From Bugula neritina (taxonomy: Eukaryota > Bryozoa > Gymnolaemata > Cheilostomatida > Bugulidae), in NCBI GenBank assembly GCA_964035545.1, contig OZ037765.1, positions 248,001 through 312,000 of the forward strand: 64,000 nt of DNA, read 5' to 3'. The position numbers and the translations under genes were made by a program. Shown in pieces: positions 22,867-36,656 of the stretch. The notes under the pieces are model-generated. The model saw only the letters and a list, made by a program, of their open reading frames with translations. It had not been told where the DNA came from and did not search any database. Position 1 is the first letter of the stretch; each line of letters opens with the position of its first letter.

Positions 22867-24814
22867 GAAATTTATACAAAAAATGAAGACCTCATAAGAG
22901 TAGCATAGCTGGGTGTTGTTTAAGCGCTGATAAACTGAAGTATTTAAATTAATGACTCACAATAAGTATTTAAAATTGATATTTTAAGAGGCTGACTGAT
23001 CTATCATTTGGCACAGTACCAAATGACTACCCAAATGTTCTACTGAGTGCCACGAATCAAGGCCTTAATTGACCAACAGAGATTGCGATAGAGGGTGGTA
23101 TAGGTATGCGGGAAACACAGGGAGGTATGTAGTGGTATGAAATATGTGTCACCGTCCTACAGTAGTAGCTGGTTTCACTAGATGATGGCCTAATATTACA
23201 CTCCATGAAGCAGCTGATAACCCACTACCCACACCTGTAGGTATCTAAACAGTAAAACATCTTCAGTTTGTATAAAACAACATCTATTTGCTGGTTGGAT
23301 CCTTGACTAGACAATAAAAGGAGGTTTAATGGTAAATAAGCTAAGAAGCAACACCACTAATTTACTGTGTGCCTTGTTCACCTGCCACCTAGCAAGTCTT
23401 GAGTGGTTAGAAAACTTGCCATATACTCATTTTAAATAAGACAATGTGGTGTACACTACAGCCAACTTTCCTTTCTATGATGCCTATTTCACTGGTACAC
23501 ACACTTTTTATGCTAAACTGCAACAACTTCAAGTTTTCCGTTAACCCCAAAAGAGTTTGCTAAGTGACAGCACACTGTAGAGGTTGACCAGAGTCAGAGC
23601 TCTGTAGTCTGGGCAGAGGTTGACCAGACACACAGCTCTGTAGTCTGGGCAGAGGGACACGTGTATACTTTACTGCTACTAGTAACAAAAGCGGCTTAAC
23701 ATAAAATACGACCTTGGGGTGACCTCGGAAAGACAGACAGGAAGTAGGAGTGGATCATGTGACACACAACGAGTATTCGACTCACCCTTTGATCATCTTG
23801 AGTAGTTAGACAAGCTTGCATTTCACTTACAATCATATACATTATGCAATAATTAACATGATTACTGTGCCCACATTGTTTGTGTGTAGCAATACTCTTG
23901 TAAGATAAAGTGACTGCCACTGCATGAGTCCTCCATGACTTAAGTTAATCAGCATTTCTCTATTTAGTTACAAGCTTATGGTAGACCTTGCTAATGAAAT
24001 GCACATACAGGCATAGAAGTAATTAGTTTAAATGCAGTATACTATGAGAATATGTATGCATTATGTACATTGGCAAACATCTTCTCAACAATAAAATTAT
24101 GAGTTTATTCTAATGCAGACGTATTTCACTACAGCAGTTCGTGAGTTCTGCTGACTGAGAAATAGCTTCTTTATTAGATTCTTTTTACATGCATTTAACA
24201 TGAAATTAGATTAAAACAAATATTTACTCTTTTTATTTCTCCCATTAGAAAGTATTGCTTTAGCATAGTTCACATTTTAGTTTAATATCTCGTCATAGTT
24301 ACAGCACATTGCTGTGTATTCACACCATCAACTGTTTCAGCGTAATAGTTATTCATTTAGTTACACTCATTTTCAGTTACATTTATTACTTTGGTTACAA
24401 TTTGCGAAAGTGGAATTTACTTTCATGTTTTCAAAGAATGTAACTTGAACTTTTCCTCAAAGTCTTGGTAAATCGATTATTATAGAAAAAATGTCTATTC
24501 AAGTAGTTAGTATTTTAATCTGAAATAAACTTTATGTTAAGCAATGTTCAATCCCCAAAATATTTTGCCATAGTGTAACAGATGTGTTCGTGTTATTCTG
24601 ACTTCCACTGGACATTAACTCCTGATGCTAGACTAAAAATTTTCCTATTACTAAAATCTGAGAGGACAACTAAAATGCATATCAAAAAACCTAATTCAAC
24701 TAGTTTTCACATAGGTCTAAGTTTAACATGTTTCTTGCTATTTCTATTGCATGTCTACGTTGTCCAAAATATCATTGATTTGACTGACTCTTTAATACAA
24801 CTGACACTCCAGCC
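22865..24814. other. Non-coding gap between the two calponin exon groups
   Basis: About 2 kb with no supported exon. 23575-23660 has two copies of a GAGGTTGACCAGA(C/G)...AGCTCTGTAGTCTGGGCAG block. The rest is unique AT-rich sequence. Confidence 0.55.
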
Positions 24815-27800
24815 TTACAACCAGTCACCATCATCATCTCTATAGACTTGCGTTGCACCTAACACCGGGCGGTAGTCATAGTCGTAGTACCTTCTAAAGT
24901 AATCGCTATTATCACTCACCGCAGAACCCTTCACTTTTAAGTCATTGATGCCACGAGGTTTACCAAAGTTTACGCCATTCTGATTGGCATACTGATTAGT
25001 GCCAGCCTGGAGTCGTATGAATGCCTCACTGTCTGAGCTGGGTCGCCCAGATGCGATGTCGGTGATATGCCGCCCGGCGCCCATGCTCATGCCCGCCTGA
25101 GACGCGCAGCTGTTGGTGCCGGACTGCAGGTTTATGATCCCGTGACTGTTCCTAAGAATGGGAGCCACTCGAATGTCTGAGATATGTCTGACGCTACCCA
25201 TAGACATGCCCGCCTGAGAGGCCCCCCTGTTAGTACCTGCTTGAAGGTTGATGACTCCCTGCGACTCCTGGGCCATGTCGTCTGCTCGTATGTCCGAAAT
25301 GTGTCTCACTGCTCCCATACTCATTCCCTTCTGAGATGCAAACTTGTTGGTTCCTTAAAGTATAGGTTTAATTGTAGATTCAAGTGCTCTCATAGTGTAA
25401 AAACTTACTTGGTGTTATTTGGTACTTTCTATTCTAAACCAAGTTTACAGTAAATAAGAAGCTAGCGATACTTTTAGAACTTATAAATATGAGACACAAC
25501 AGACAACACAGTGTAACATGTTATACTCTAGCCATTAATCCGCATCTTGCACTATTTCAGGACCTGCTCCAATATAATCTGGCAAGTTTTTTGAATTTAC
25601 ATTATTTAAATTAACATTGTCTAAAATATATAACCTTATTCTCATTGTCAATGTGAGCTAACTAGGTTTACACCTGAGTTTGTGTGCAGCCACTGTTAGA
25701 AGTTTACCTGCTTGTAAGTTAACCACACCATGGCTCTCTGGTAAGATGTCGTCTGCTCGTATATCTGAAATGTGTCTTACAGCTCCCATAGACATTCCCT
25801 TCTGACTGGCGAACTTATTGGTGCCGGACTGGAGGTTGATAATACCTTGACCTTCCTGTGTCATTCCGTCTGCTTTGATATCCGAAACATGTCTGACTGC
25901 CCCGATGGACATCCCCTTTTGACTCGCAAACTTATTCGAACCTACAATATTTACAGTCGTTTGGTACTCCCACTGTTTAACCTAGCTTATCTTCAGCTAG
26001 TAGCAATATTCCTACCAAACTTTTATGTATTCTGTTTCCCAACAAGTTCGTACCTGCTTGTAGCCCAATGATCCCCTGTCCAGCTTTCAGCTGCTCGTAG
26101 CTAAAGTTTCTCCTTTGTGCGGTAGTTGGCTTTGGTCCGCAGGTTGGGCCATTAAAGTTGTTCTTCTGCGCCTATGATGAGTCATAAGACATGTAACTAT
26201 GTAATCTGCACCACATAAAGTACATTATTTTAAATTTTCCCGATGCTAACACACACAACACAAATTATTGTCCCTACTGAACGCAGCTACAGGTCAGCTG
26301 GTCAACCATGTGCTATGCACGAGTATCCTTGTAGAGAGAACTGACCTGAGTACCCAGCTGTATGATGCAGTCTATCACATTCCCCATATTCTTGTTCTCA
26401 AACAGGTTGTTTGTAGGGAAGATGCTGGTTTCTGGTACACCGTAGGCTTCACATGCTCTTAGAAATATCTCAATATTCTCCATCTGAGACAACAATGTGT
26501 GGTCTCAATATGACAATGCAATATAATATCTTAATATGATACCACAATATAAAATATATTATCTTATTATGATGCCACAATATAATATATTAATATAGTA
26601 CCACAATATAATATATAATATCGTAATATAGTACCACAATATAATATATAATATCGTAATATAGTACCACAATATAATATATAATATCGTAATATAGTAC
26701 CACAATATAATATATAATATCTTAATATAGTACCACAATATAATATATAATATCTTATTATAGTACCACAATATAATATATAATATCTTAATATAGTACC
26801 ACAATATAATATATAATATCTTAATATAGTACCACAATATAATATATAATACCTTAATATAGTACCACAATATAATGTATATAATATATATATATATATT
26901 TACCTGTCTGAATGAAACAGGTGAGTTGTTAGGTTTGATAAAAGGCAAGTAACTTTGTGCTGCCGGAGGGAGATCAGCTGAACCCTGGTAGACTGTCTTC
27001 ACAAGACTGTAAAATAGAAAATGTTATATTATATACCACAACTAGTGAGTAGTGAGCACACTTCATCACTTTCTGTCTAAGAGCATGCAGTGAGCTCTCA
27101 GGTACTCTCTCAAGTCACTCTGGAGAGAAACTAATAAAAGAGTTTCTTACTTGACTAGCACGGCTCCACTCCTGAGGTTCCTGTGCATGTTCTCTGGTCC
27201 AGGAGGTAAGTCTGTGTTGAGGAGTTCTCTGATCCAGTCTCTCACTTCTGTCTCTGCAGCCGGATCATACCTCGAGACTAACTGTAATAGTAACCATAGC
27301 AACACATCAACAACTGCTTAGCAACATATCAACAACCACTTAGCAACACGTCAACAACCACGTAGCAACATATCAACAACTACTTAGCAACATATCAACA
27401 ACCACATAGCAACATATCAACAACTACTTAGCAACATATCAACAACCACATAGCAACATATCAACAACTACTTAGCAGCATATCAACAACCACATAGCAA
27501 CATATCAACAAATACTTAGCAACATATTAACAACCACATAGCAACATATCAACAACCACGTAGCAACATATCAACAACTACTTAGCAACATATCAACAAC
27601 CACATAGCAACATATCAACAACTACTTAGCAACACATCAACAACTACGCAGCAACATATCAACAACCACGTAGCAACATATCAACAACTACGTAGCAACA
27701 TATCAACATAGATAGTCACAGTACAGCTTGTAACTAAATCCACTAACAACCTGCTTAGCAACAGTTACCATGGAATTAGAAAGTCAGCCACAATAATAAT

Positions 27801-28386
27801 ATAGTTGTGATTTTTTTACTTAATAGAAACTTCACATGTTTATACTTTATACATGAATTATGGGGAAGAAGGATGTAGACATGATTTGATAACGTAAACT
27901 TTCACTCTTTATTAGCCTTAAATCTACATTTCAATAGTACTGATATAAAGGGGGGGGTATAAATAAACAACCGGCTCTTAGTGACACATGTGAAGGTTTT
28001 CTTTGAATATCAGTGATCGAATTAGGAAGCTGTTGGTTGCCTGCTATAAGCTGGTGTCAGGAAACACTATACCAAAGTATAGCATGTGAAATACTAAGTA
28101 TAGCATGTGGTATACTAAGTATGGCATGTAGTATACTAAGTATAGCATGTGGTATACTAAACATATCTCATCACACATCATCAAAGAGATACCACTGAGG
28201 TTGTAGACCTCATAGTGCGGCAGTACATATCTTAGAGGTCAATGTCCTATACTGACATACTGAAGAGCTCTCTGCTATGGAAGTATATCAAGCATACAGT
28301 TGGACTAACAGAACACCTTCAGAGGTAATACAGAGTGAATCTGTATATCTATTTCTTACCTTCACTCCCATTGGTCTAGACTCCAT
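24815..28386 (-). CDS. Calponin with N-terminal CH domain and multiple CLIK repeats
   Basis: Actin-filament-binding protein. Coding exons 28386-28360, 27281-27151, 27006-26904, 26483-26346, 26171-26054, 25941-25708 and 25353-24815 join in phase to about 429 residues. Residues about 10-145 form a single type-3 CH domain (ETEVRDWIRELLNTDLPPG, FRQMENIEIFLRACEAYGV, LFENKNMGNVIDCIIQLG). They are followed by the calponin hinge (AQKNNFNGP...QAGQGIIGLQ-like, here LKAGQGIIGLQAG) and six CLIK repeats, the first two reading FASQKGMSIGAVRHVSD and FASQKGMSMGAVRHISD. The end is a Tyr/Asp-rich tail (YFRRYYDYDYRP...DDDGDWL) with no repeat. The last exon acceptor (TTTAAG|GA) is poor, which fits regulated inclusion. 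Downstream CLIK exons offer a different C-terminus. Confidence 0.93.
26505..26895. repeat. 32-bp AT-rich minisatellite in calponin intron 3
   Basis: About 11 units of AATATAGTACCACAATATAA plus TATATAATATCT, ending in a TATATATA run beside the exon 3 donor. Confidence 0.85.
27292..27715. repeat. 22-bp minisatellite in calponin intron 1
   Basis: About 19 units of AACATATCAACAACCACGTA (with ACATAG/ACTTAG variants) starting about 10 bp upstream of the exon 2 acceptor. Confidence 0.85.
28074..28162. repeat. Short repeat AGTATAGCATGTGGTATACTA, about four copies
   Basis: Direct units of about 21 bp in the first coding intron of calponin. Confidence 0.75.
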
Positions 28387-28921
28387 GTTATCAGAGGTGA
28401 AGGTTACCTGCAATACAGATTTTACTATGAAATTTAATTTAAACTGCTGAAGTAAGAGCCTGTTATGTAATAATGATGGAGGTTACTGTAAGTGTAAGTG
28501 TGCTGAGGTAAGTGTAGTACTGAGGTAAGTGTATTACTCATGTAGGTGTAATGAGGTAAGTTATGTAGATAAAATGAAGAACTAACGTCAGCAATTCATA
28601 ATACAGGTAAACATAATTCACATCTCTCTATTTGTTGTATTTTATTGCCAGTTACAAGAATTTATTGTGTAACTTTCTCCTATAGTTTTAAACTAGTAAA
28701 ATATGAAGTTTGAAGATTATACGACTATATTTATGCTAATAGAATAAAATAGAAGCTCTCCTACCAGTTTAATGCTGCTTTGAGATAAAATGGTTATAAT
28801 AATATAGTAATAGTTATACGTAATATACACTAGCAGCTGTTATATGATGAGAGTAATTTCAGAACATACATTATATTACCTACTGACAATCTCTATCTAA
28901 ACTACACAGTATAAACTTTAC

Positions 28922-29070
28922 CTGCAGTATTATAGAATTTACCTGCAGTATTAGATGTCTACCTTCAAGAGATTCTCAGACTCAACTACCGGCAGCAATG
29001 ACAGAGGCAGCAGTAACTGAAGGCAGCAGAAAGTGAAGCAGCTTATACCCCTACACACTTCATCTGTAAA
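28922..29070 (-). other. Candidate 5' UTR exon of calponin with tandem donors
   Basis: The first coding exon is preceded by a good acceptor at about 28408 (TCTGTATTGCAG|GTAACC), only 21 nt before the ATG, so an upstream non-coding exon must exist. A candidate donor AATACTGCAG|GTAAATTC sits at 28943/28942, and a second copy ATACTGCAG|GTAAAGTT lies 21 bp further on at 28922/28921. The upstream edge is not visible. Confidence 0.4.
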
Positions 29071-30717
29071 TGATTAGCAGAATGAGGGTTTTATACTAAT
29101 TGCGCTAATACAATTAATATATTATAATAATATATAGCAGGAGGTATGCCACAGCCAGCATGAGTTAAGGAATTGATAATAAGCATATAATGTATAACCA
29201 TCCTGAATCACGTCCTTGCAATTACTAACCCTTTCCTTATTTCCTTTGTTGTGTTGAATATATTATTAACACAGTCATTGTCTATTCTCCCTGATTACTA
29301 CCACAACATATAGCATATCTACTCGAGTCATAAGGAAAATGGGATCCTCTTCCACTTAAATATTATATAACTGGCCCATTACTTACTTTATATTTGGTAG
29401 TCCTGCAGCAAGTACAGGCAGATAATAGCTTCAGAGTCTAAAAGCTTTTTTACAGAATCTAAGCTTTATAAAGCTATCAAGCTTTAAAGCTTGGACATAA
29501 TTTTAAAAAAGCATCAAAATGTCAAAGATGTGAGTAGAGACTTTGGGTATATGCCTGTATGTCTTTATATTATCAAATCATATATCACATGGTGAGAAAT
29601 GTGTAACATTCCTAATAAGTAGTGTATACCAACATTGAGAGCCATTATATATTGTTAATCTCCTGGATTGCTGCTAAATTTGCTGAGTCTTACTAAACAC
29701 TTGTTTGAACTCCCAACAGCTGCATAATCAACCTCTGTTTCAAGTAACAGATTTTTATATTTAAGCATTATTATTAAAACAAATAAAATGAAAAGTTTGC
29801 CCGCTGCACTAACAAAGTAGTAGGTCTAGTATTACATCGGCACACCTTGTTCACTCGACACTGAGTGTCAACCACCTTGTAATACGATATTCAATAACTG
29901 TTGGGAGTTATCCTTGTGTCCAGCTTGAAAAACCACTGAAAGTTTGCAAATTGCAACTATATTATTTTATATAGAAACTAGATTTTCTTCTATATTTTCA
30001 AAAACATACAAGCTAATGTGACTAACACAGCCATACAAGCAACATAATACTGACAATGGTTCCAACAATAAATAGTAAAACAATAAAAGACTATGATTTA
30101 CAAATATAAACGAATTACAAAAATACATAATATATTTATTTTTATTTCAAAATTTTGAAACTGTGTGGTTTATCATAAAACATGTATATATACGGGTGGG
30201 TGAAATGCCAGCCCGATTTCCTTCTTTCTGCTGGAAGAAGATTATAGCCATGCACCATATATAGAGAGAACATAGAAAGTAAATTAGAATAAAAATGTTT
30301 GCATACTTTTATACCATATGAGATAACTTGTAAATAATATATGCTATATATATGTATATATATTCTACTCTACTTTATTATAATATATCGCATAAAGAGG
30401 AAAGTATAAGCATTTCAATATATCAACATCTACGTCATGGGAAGGCAAATCTAAGAATGTAATAATTATGACAGAATAATGTAAAACCACATGCATATAA
30501 TGATAGAGAATTTGGCTCTGAATATGTTAGAGAAGATAAAATCACTGTTTGTTTAGAATTGTTAAAATCTTCCTGTGTATACAATGAATCATCTGGCTGC
30601 TGAGACTTTCAAGGGAGAGAGAGAGGGGGGTACAATCTATGGCCCGCATTGTCCAGCTCTCAAGTCATGTGACTCAACTAACAACTTGTCTCAAGTCACA
30701 TGATACGAGTCCGCGAG
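29071..30717. other. Intergenic region between calponin and the GPCR
   Basis: No gene supported. It is AT-rich and unique apart from short TA tracts. It should contain the calponin promoter and the GPCR 3' UTR. A minus-strand AATAAA at 30374-30379 is a candidate poly(A) signal of the GPCR, 339 nt past its stop. Confidence 0.5.
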
Positions 30718-33700
30718 TCAGACCCAAGTCCTTCTTGTTAAGGACTTGACACTGTTTCCTCTCTTGGGGGCATGACCCCCACATTGCAGCGCTCCACTCC
30801 TTGGCTTCAGCAGGCTGCATATTGCTGGAACCATAACGGCAACACGTTAGTATATATACTGTCAACACGTTAGTGTATATACTGTCAACACGTTAGTGTA
30901 TATACTATCAACATGTTAGTGTATACACTATCAACATGTTAGTATATATACTATCAACACGTTATAGTGTATATACTGTCAACATGTTAGTATATATACT
31001 ATCAACACGTTATAGTGTATATACTGTCAACACGTTAGTATATATACTGTCAACACGTTAGTATATATACTATCAACACGTTAGTGTATATAATACTGTC
31101 AACACGTTAGTATATAATACTATCAACATGTTAATATATATACTATCAACATGTTAGTATATATACTATCAACATGTTAGTATATATAATACTATCAACA
31201 CATTAGTGTATATACTATCAACACATTAGTATAATATATACTGTCAACATGTTAGTGTATAATACTATCAACATGTTAGTGTATAATACTATCAACATGT
31301 TAGTGTATAATACTATCAACACGTTAGTATATATAATACTATCAGCATGTTAATGTAACATATCTCCCTACTGCCCGGCAGCTTTCTATAAATAATTCAT
31401 AATACTCGTGTTCCATTTAATCTATTAACATGTAAATTCATACATGAAATATTGATTTGACCACTTTTGTAGAAACCAAATTAAAATTGAGTTGAGAATT
31501 TTAAAATTTATCTTGAAAACCGAGCGAGGTTCTTCATTTGATGAGATAAAACATAACAGGGGACATAACTCCCTCTAACATTCAAATTTGGGTAAGTTTG
31601 CAGACAAACAATGTCAATTTTATTGTCTTTATTTCACATTTCAGGTTAGTTTTGCTCTTTAAGTTGGAGGACAAAGTCAAGGAATACAGGCCTGTGGGTG
31701 TAATAAGGGTGTGGTAGTGGATTCCAATGAACCTGTCAATATTAAGAGTTTTCTGCCCTTAACACTTCATTATATATCATATAGAAATATGTGCTCCTTC
31801 ATGATTAGAATTGATATCTGATAAAATAAAATGTGGGAAGTGTTTCATACATGCTTTAGAATACACTAATAGTGCAGTTCTGGTATTTCCTTTTTCTACT
31901 AAATTATATGAAATATATCATCACGTGGAAACTCTATATCAGCTGAAATCAGTCAACTTCCCTGGGGATGGAAAACATTTTATCACTCTGATGGGGTAGG
32001 AGACAGGTGCATAAATTTTACCTGCTGTGGAGGTTGTATAAACTTTACCTGCTGTCTGTTGAATTGACAAGCACCGAATAAACCTTTCTAAGTTAAATTA
32101 TTTAACTCAAGGGATTTAGAGGCCCTCCCACATTTACTACTAGCTCCGCCCCTTCAACTAATATCCACTCACCAGCTCTTATCTTCTGACTGAAGCAGAC
32201 GATTATGAGGGGGTTGAAGGCGCTATTTGCGTAGGCCATGTACTTGCAGTAGATTTGAATACCCCTCAATGATGCTGTGACTTCCTACAAGATATATGAT
32301 GCTATATTGAGTATTATATAATACATAATACATGATACTATATTAAGTAATACATAATATATAATACATGATACTATATATTAAGTAATATATAATATAA
32401 TACTTGATACTATATATTAAGTAATATAATCTATTATACAATCTGAAAACAGCAACAAATCCCATCCCAGTGTCCCAGTTGGACCACGGAGCTAGCTAAC
32501 TCTTCAGAGGATATCTAAAAACCCAGATGTAACTTTAACAGACGGCATGAATAAGCAACATAATATCACTAAGCTGATGCAGAGTTAATTGATAGCGTGG
32601 AGAGAGCTGTATGGCTGCATTTGCAGCCCTTTACAATGTCATGCTGTGTCAGAGAGAAGCTGATAGTTTAAAGGACACTCGTTGATTCTAAGTGAAACTA
32701 CAGAGTCAAGTAATTCTATTAGCTGAGTTACAACACTTGATTCTACTCCAACACCGTGGCAGCTGCTTGGATAAACTCCTGTATTATTATGGTAAATGGA
32801 TTAACTTTAGTCAGGAGTCAACACGCAGCTTGTAGGTAAATGAGTTATGATGAGAGAGCTAGAAGTTCTTACCTCTGCATACGAAGAGTTGTAGATACAG
32901 CAGGAAATACGTTATGATACTAAACAATATGATATGATACTATGCGATATGATATAATATGACGTATGATATAATACCATATAATGCAACACAACATGAT
33001 ACAATATAATATAATAATCTGCCGAACCTGCCCGGACCCAGAATGGTGGAACTCCTGGTATAACATGACACACTGGAACGGCAGCCAACACAAAGTAAAC
33101 ACAGTCAGTAGAACTATCAGCATTGCTGTTACCTAGTAATCACCAAACATCTAATAAAATATCAAATTTACATAATATTATATTATTTCTTGAAGGTATT
33201 CCATCTCACATGTTATATATAAGATATTCACACAGCCATATTTCCAGCTGTACTTATTCATATGTCGTCTGCACACCAAGTCACATGACTAGCTCAGCTA
33301 TTAGCACGCACCTTCCTCCTCTTGTTGTGAGCCCGTCTCTGCTCCTTGGGGTTCAGTTCAAACATGTCGGGCTGTCTGAGTTTTATCTTGAAGATGATAG
33401 CAGCGTACGCCACCGTCATCACTAGCATTGGGAGGCCGTAGAGGACAAAGGCTACTATTACAGCGTACACCTTTCTGTGAACTGCATTTCCTGTGAAACT
33501 GGAAGTCACCCATTTAGTGTTGCAGAAGACCTCATTGTGATTGGCCCACTCCCTGACCTTGACCTCTGTGAGAACTGAAGGAAATGGAACAGGAAATAAA
33601 GTAACTGCATGTAAGTATCTAGATGTCTTGTGGAACATTCTAGAAGAATATATTCAGCCAATAGAAAGATCTAGATTAGCTGCCTACATCACTCTATAGA

Positions 33701-36608
33701 CTCTACAGGTCCTTATAGCACACATAAACAGTCCACTCAGGAATATCATACAAGCACTGGCAGTGAACAGGAGTTTGGTTGGTCTGTATTACTTATACTG
33801 TTTACTGTTATTAGTATACGACACTACATTTTCTGGTATTTATAAAATGTCACCGGCCTAGAAACTGCAGAGTTGAAAATGGTGGTGAACTTTATAAATA
33901 CCTGTGAGACTCCCACAGGAAATGGAGACTACCACACACACACAGTATTACTCTACCACAACTACAACACAGTATTACTCTACCACAACTACAACACAGT
34001 AACACTCCACCAAAAACAGCCACTTCAGTAATAATAATTTCTATCAGTAGAATGTGAGATTGTAATTACCATTACCAACATTGAAGTTATGTAAAATAAC
34101 AACATATTAATTCACATATCCACTGTCAAATAGTAAAGCAATTAAGGATATAGAAAAGATTTAATTAAAATTTCGCACAAACCACTCTGACACCTTCGAT
34201 TACAACATTTATGGTTAATTAACTAAAGATGATATCCGAGGTTGACAAATCTAGGGTCAGTTTTGTGACCTGTGCTGCCGTAAGTAAGATGTGGCAGCAT
34301 AAGTCAACTGACATCAACATTTCCAATAAACCAATTTTATAAATTAATACAACATAAGGTGTTACTATATTTTATATTAGAGTTTTATATAACTGGATTA
34401 TTGTCAGTAAATACAGCATCAAGGAAAGTATATATTGTACAGTACAGTTCAACTCAGTTCAGTTCAGGACATCAAAATCATTTACTATCAACACTGTGAC
34501 GTATTACCACTCTGTGGGTAACATCTGAACATACTAGTGTCCCACACAGCAACACTCCCCTCAGCCTCCCCCCAGGCCAAGTGCTACTTAAACATCCACT
34601 TTAATATTTCAGGCACAATTTCAAGACGTACTTGTGCTTGGCATTGCCACAGCCAATGAAATTGCCCATATTATTCCAACAGCCGCCAGGACTTTCTGCT
34701 TCTTGTGGTTTATGAATATGAAAGGAGTGACAACTCCGTGGAACCTCTCCACAGACATGGCAGTCATAGTGAGTACAGAGGCTGTGAAGGCCACAACTGG
34801 AGGGTAGAGTGAAAGTTGTATTATATATATAAACCATTTCATAGCAAGTAATATGTATTCCTAAACAAAGCAGCATCAACAGCTAACAGCGACAGCATCA
34901 GACTGACAGCAAGGATTGTGCTGTTTCATAATTATTTAAAATAATTCACACTTTGAGTGGAGCTGCTTGGGGATTGTCAGTTGATTAGCATTTCATAGAT
35001 AATTCTATAGAGTAGTATCATCACATATATGACAATACTTAGATCAACCCATAGACTATAGCGTATGGTCAGTAGGACAGAGTGGCTGCTATAACGTAGG
35101 CAGCACATTGTGTTAGAGATGGACATGAAGTAGCCTTTAGAGTTGAGAAGTTTACTGCGCAGGTTCACTCTGTATACCTTAATGTAAACAATGTTGAAGA
35201 GTTTGTGTCATGTTTATGATGGCAAGATTATGTTCTGTTATATTTATATCATAGAACAGGTTACACCAACTAACAGCTTACTGTCCAGTGAAGTCAATTT
35301 ATAGAATATACATCACAATATTCTATAAATATCTGTTAGAAGACTACTGGGTTTGGTTTTGTCTCAAAATATTGAAGCCTAAGAACTTTGGAACATGCTA
35401 CTGGCTGCACTGTTTGGGGGTGGATAGATACCCCCCTATACTATCTCTTAGATGAAACTGTGCTACATTAAGTCTATACCAAAGCATTAGGAAAAGTTGG
35501 TTAATGAAAGGCCAGCAGTCTACCTGCGTTAATAGTTCAATGATTACCTGAAATAGAGATGTAGGTAGTCTGATGGTTTATTAATATACAAATACTACCT
35601 GTAATATACCTGTAGCTTTGTTCCAGGTCTATATACTATATTGTATTCAGCTATATAAGTTATCACACTAAATTTATATCACATATAATATGTAGACTGT
35701 AGAGGTAAAATACGAATAATCAATAGTAATGTTTAGAGATATTTTAGCACTTATCTCTTCTGCTTGTTTATTCTGACACTTAAGAGAATTAGTTTTATGG
35801 TAGATGCTGTGAATATAAAAGTTAAATGATAAGGCAGTGATTTTCTACTTTCTACTAGGAATAAATAAATAAACTAATGCTGATAGCTGGTGTGGCGTTT
35901 GTCTTACAGCACTATTAATTCCTACAGATAGCTAGTTATTCAATTAAAACAAATCCAAACTGCATAAACAAAATCCTACATCTTTAGTCATAACCACACA
36001 GACATTGCCTTTTACTCAACTTGGTAAACTAAAAGTTTTAGAGTGTTTGATTTTAATTTAGAACTAATAACAAACCGGCTTGTTAATTTCATTCGTTTCA
36101 TTGCTTTCTCTTCAAAAACCATTCATTTTCATTTCGAAGCAATTATAGAGAGAAGCATAAAGTAAAAGAGGCCCCCTTCAGGAGCACACAGGAATGAGTC
36201 ACACAGGGATGAGTCATACTTACTCTGAGTCAGAGTGCTGAACTTGCAGACGAAAGCCCCCAGAATCCACCTGGAAGTGAAGTCATCTATGAGGTGAACC
36301 CAAGTGGTGGAGAGAGCTACTAACATGTCCGCCACTGTCAGGTTGACTAGAAATATGTGAGTGACAGTCCTGAGACGTCTTTCTCTGAGCAACACAATCG
36401 GGACCAGGAAGTTGCCGGTAACAGCCGTGAGAAACACCAGAGCCATGACCACAACCTTCACGATCATCTCCCCCAGCGACATTTCTCTCCAGAGAGACAT
36501 CTCGGCAGAGTAATTTGTCTGCTTAATGGAAACCATGAATTCTTCATCGGACATGTTGATATACGGGTTAGTGATGGACGACTCCCAGGCATATGTTACG
36601 TAATACAT
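30718..36608 (-). CDS. Rhodopsin-family (class A) G-protein-coupled receptor, probably peptide receptor
   Basis: Exons 36608-36224, 34796-34632, 33574-33312, 33132-33028, 32284-32173 and 30824-30718 join in phase to about 378 residues. The N-terminus is extracellular with N-glycosylation sites (NMS, NYS). TM1 contains TAVTGNFLVP and TM2 has NLTVADMLVAL. A Cys before TM3 (AFVCKF) can pair with the Cys in loop 2 (VFCNTKW). The DRY motif is ERF (MSVERFHGVV), loop 3 is basic (NKRRK), TM6 has FTLCWLPFQ, and TM7 has ANSAFNPLII, so the NPxxY tyrosine is Ile. The tail exon gives AICSLLK, suiting helix 8 with a palmitoylation Cys, and ends TRRTWV. The layout resembles peptide receptors of the orexin/QRFP/NPFF type, but I cannot name the ligand. 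An upstream exon at 36979-36868 reads MSNTSTIGTFPN but does not splice in phase, so the ATG at 36608 was used; the exon's acceptor is at about 36656. Confidence 0.85.
30840..31358. repeat. 23-bp minisatellite CAACACGTTAGTATATATACTGT
   Basis: About 22 units with ACTATC/ACTGTC and TATATAA variants, beginning 15 bp upstream of the acceptor of the last GPCR exon. Confidence 0.85.
33930..34010. repeat. 23-bp repeat, about three copies
   Basis: ACACAGTATTACTCTACCAC repeated in the GPCR intron 33575-34631. The rest of that 1-kb intron is unique sequence with no exon seen. Confidence 0.7.
34797..36223. other. GPCR intron between TM3 exon and first exon
   Basis: 1.4 kb of AT-rich, apparently unique sequence. 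Open stretches on the minus strand here show no receptor homology and no good splice borders. Confidence 0.5.
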
Positions 36609-36656
36609 GGTGATAGAGCTTTCGGAACCTTCTTTCCTTCCAGAACCTTCTTTCCT

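Noticed and set aside
31800-32000. Alternative last exon for the GPCR after CCCATCAG at about 31995
   Set aside because: It would meet a stop codon straight after the junction. The exon at 30824-30718 gives a sensible helix 8 and tail in phase.
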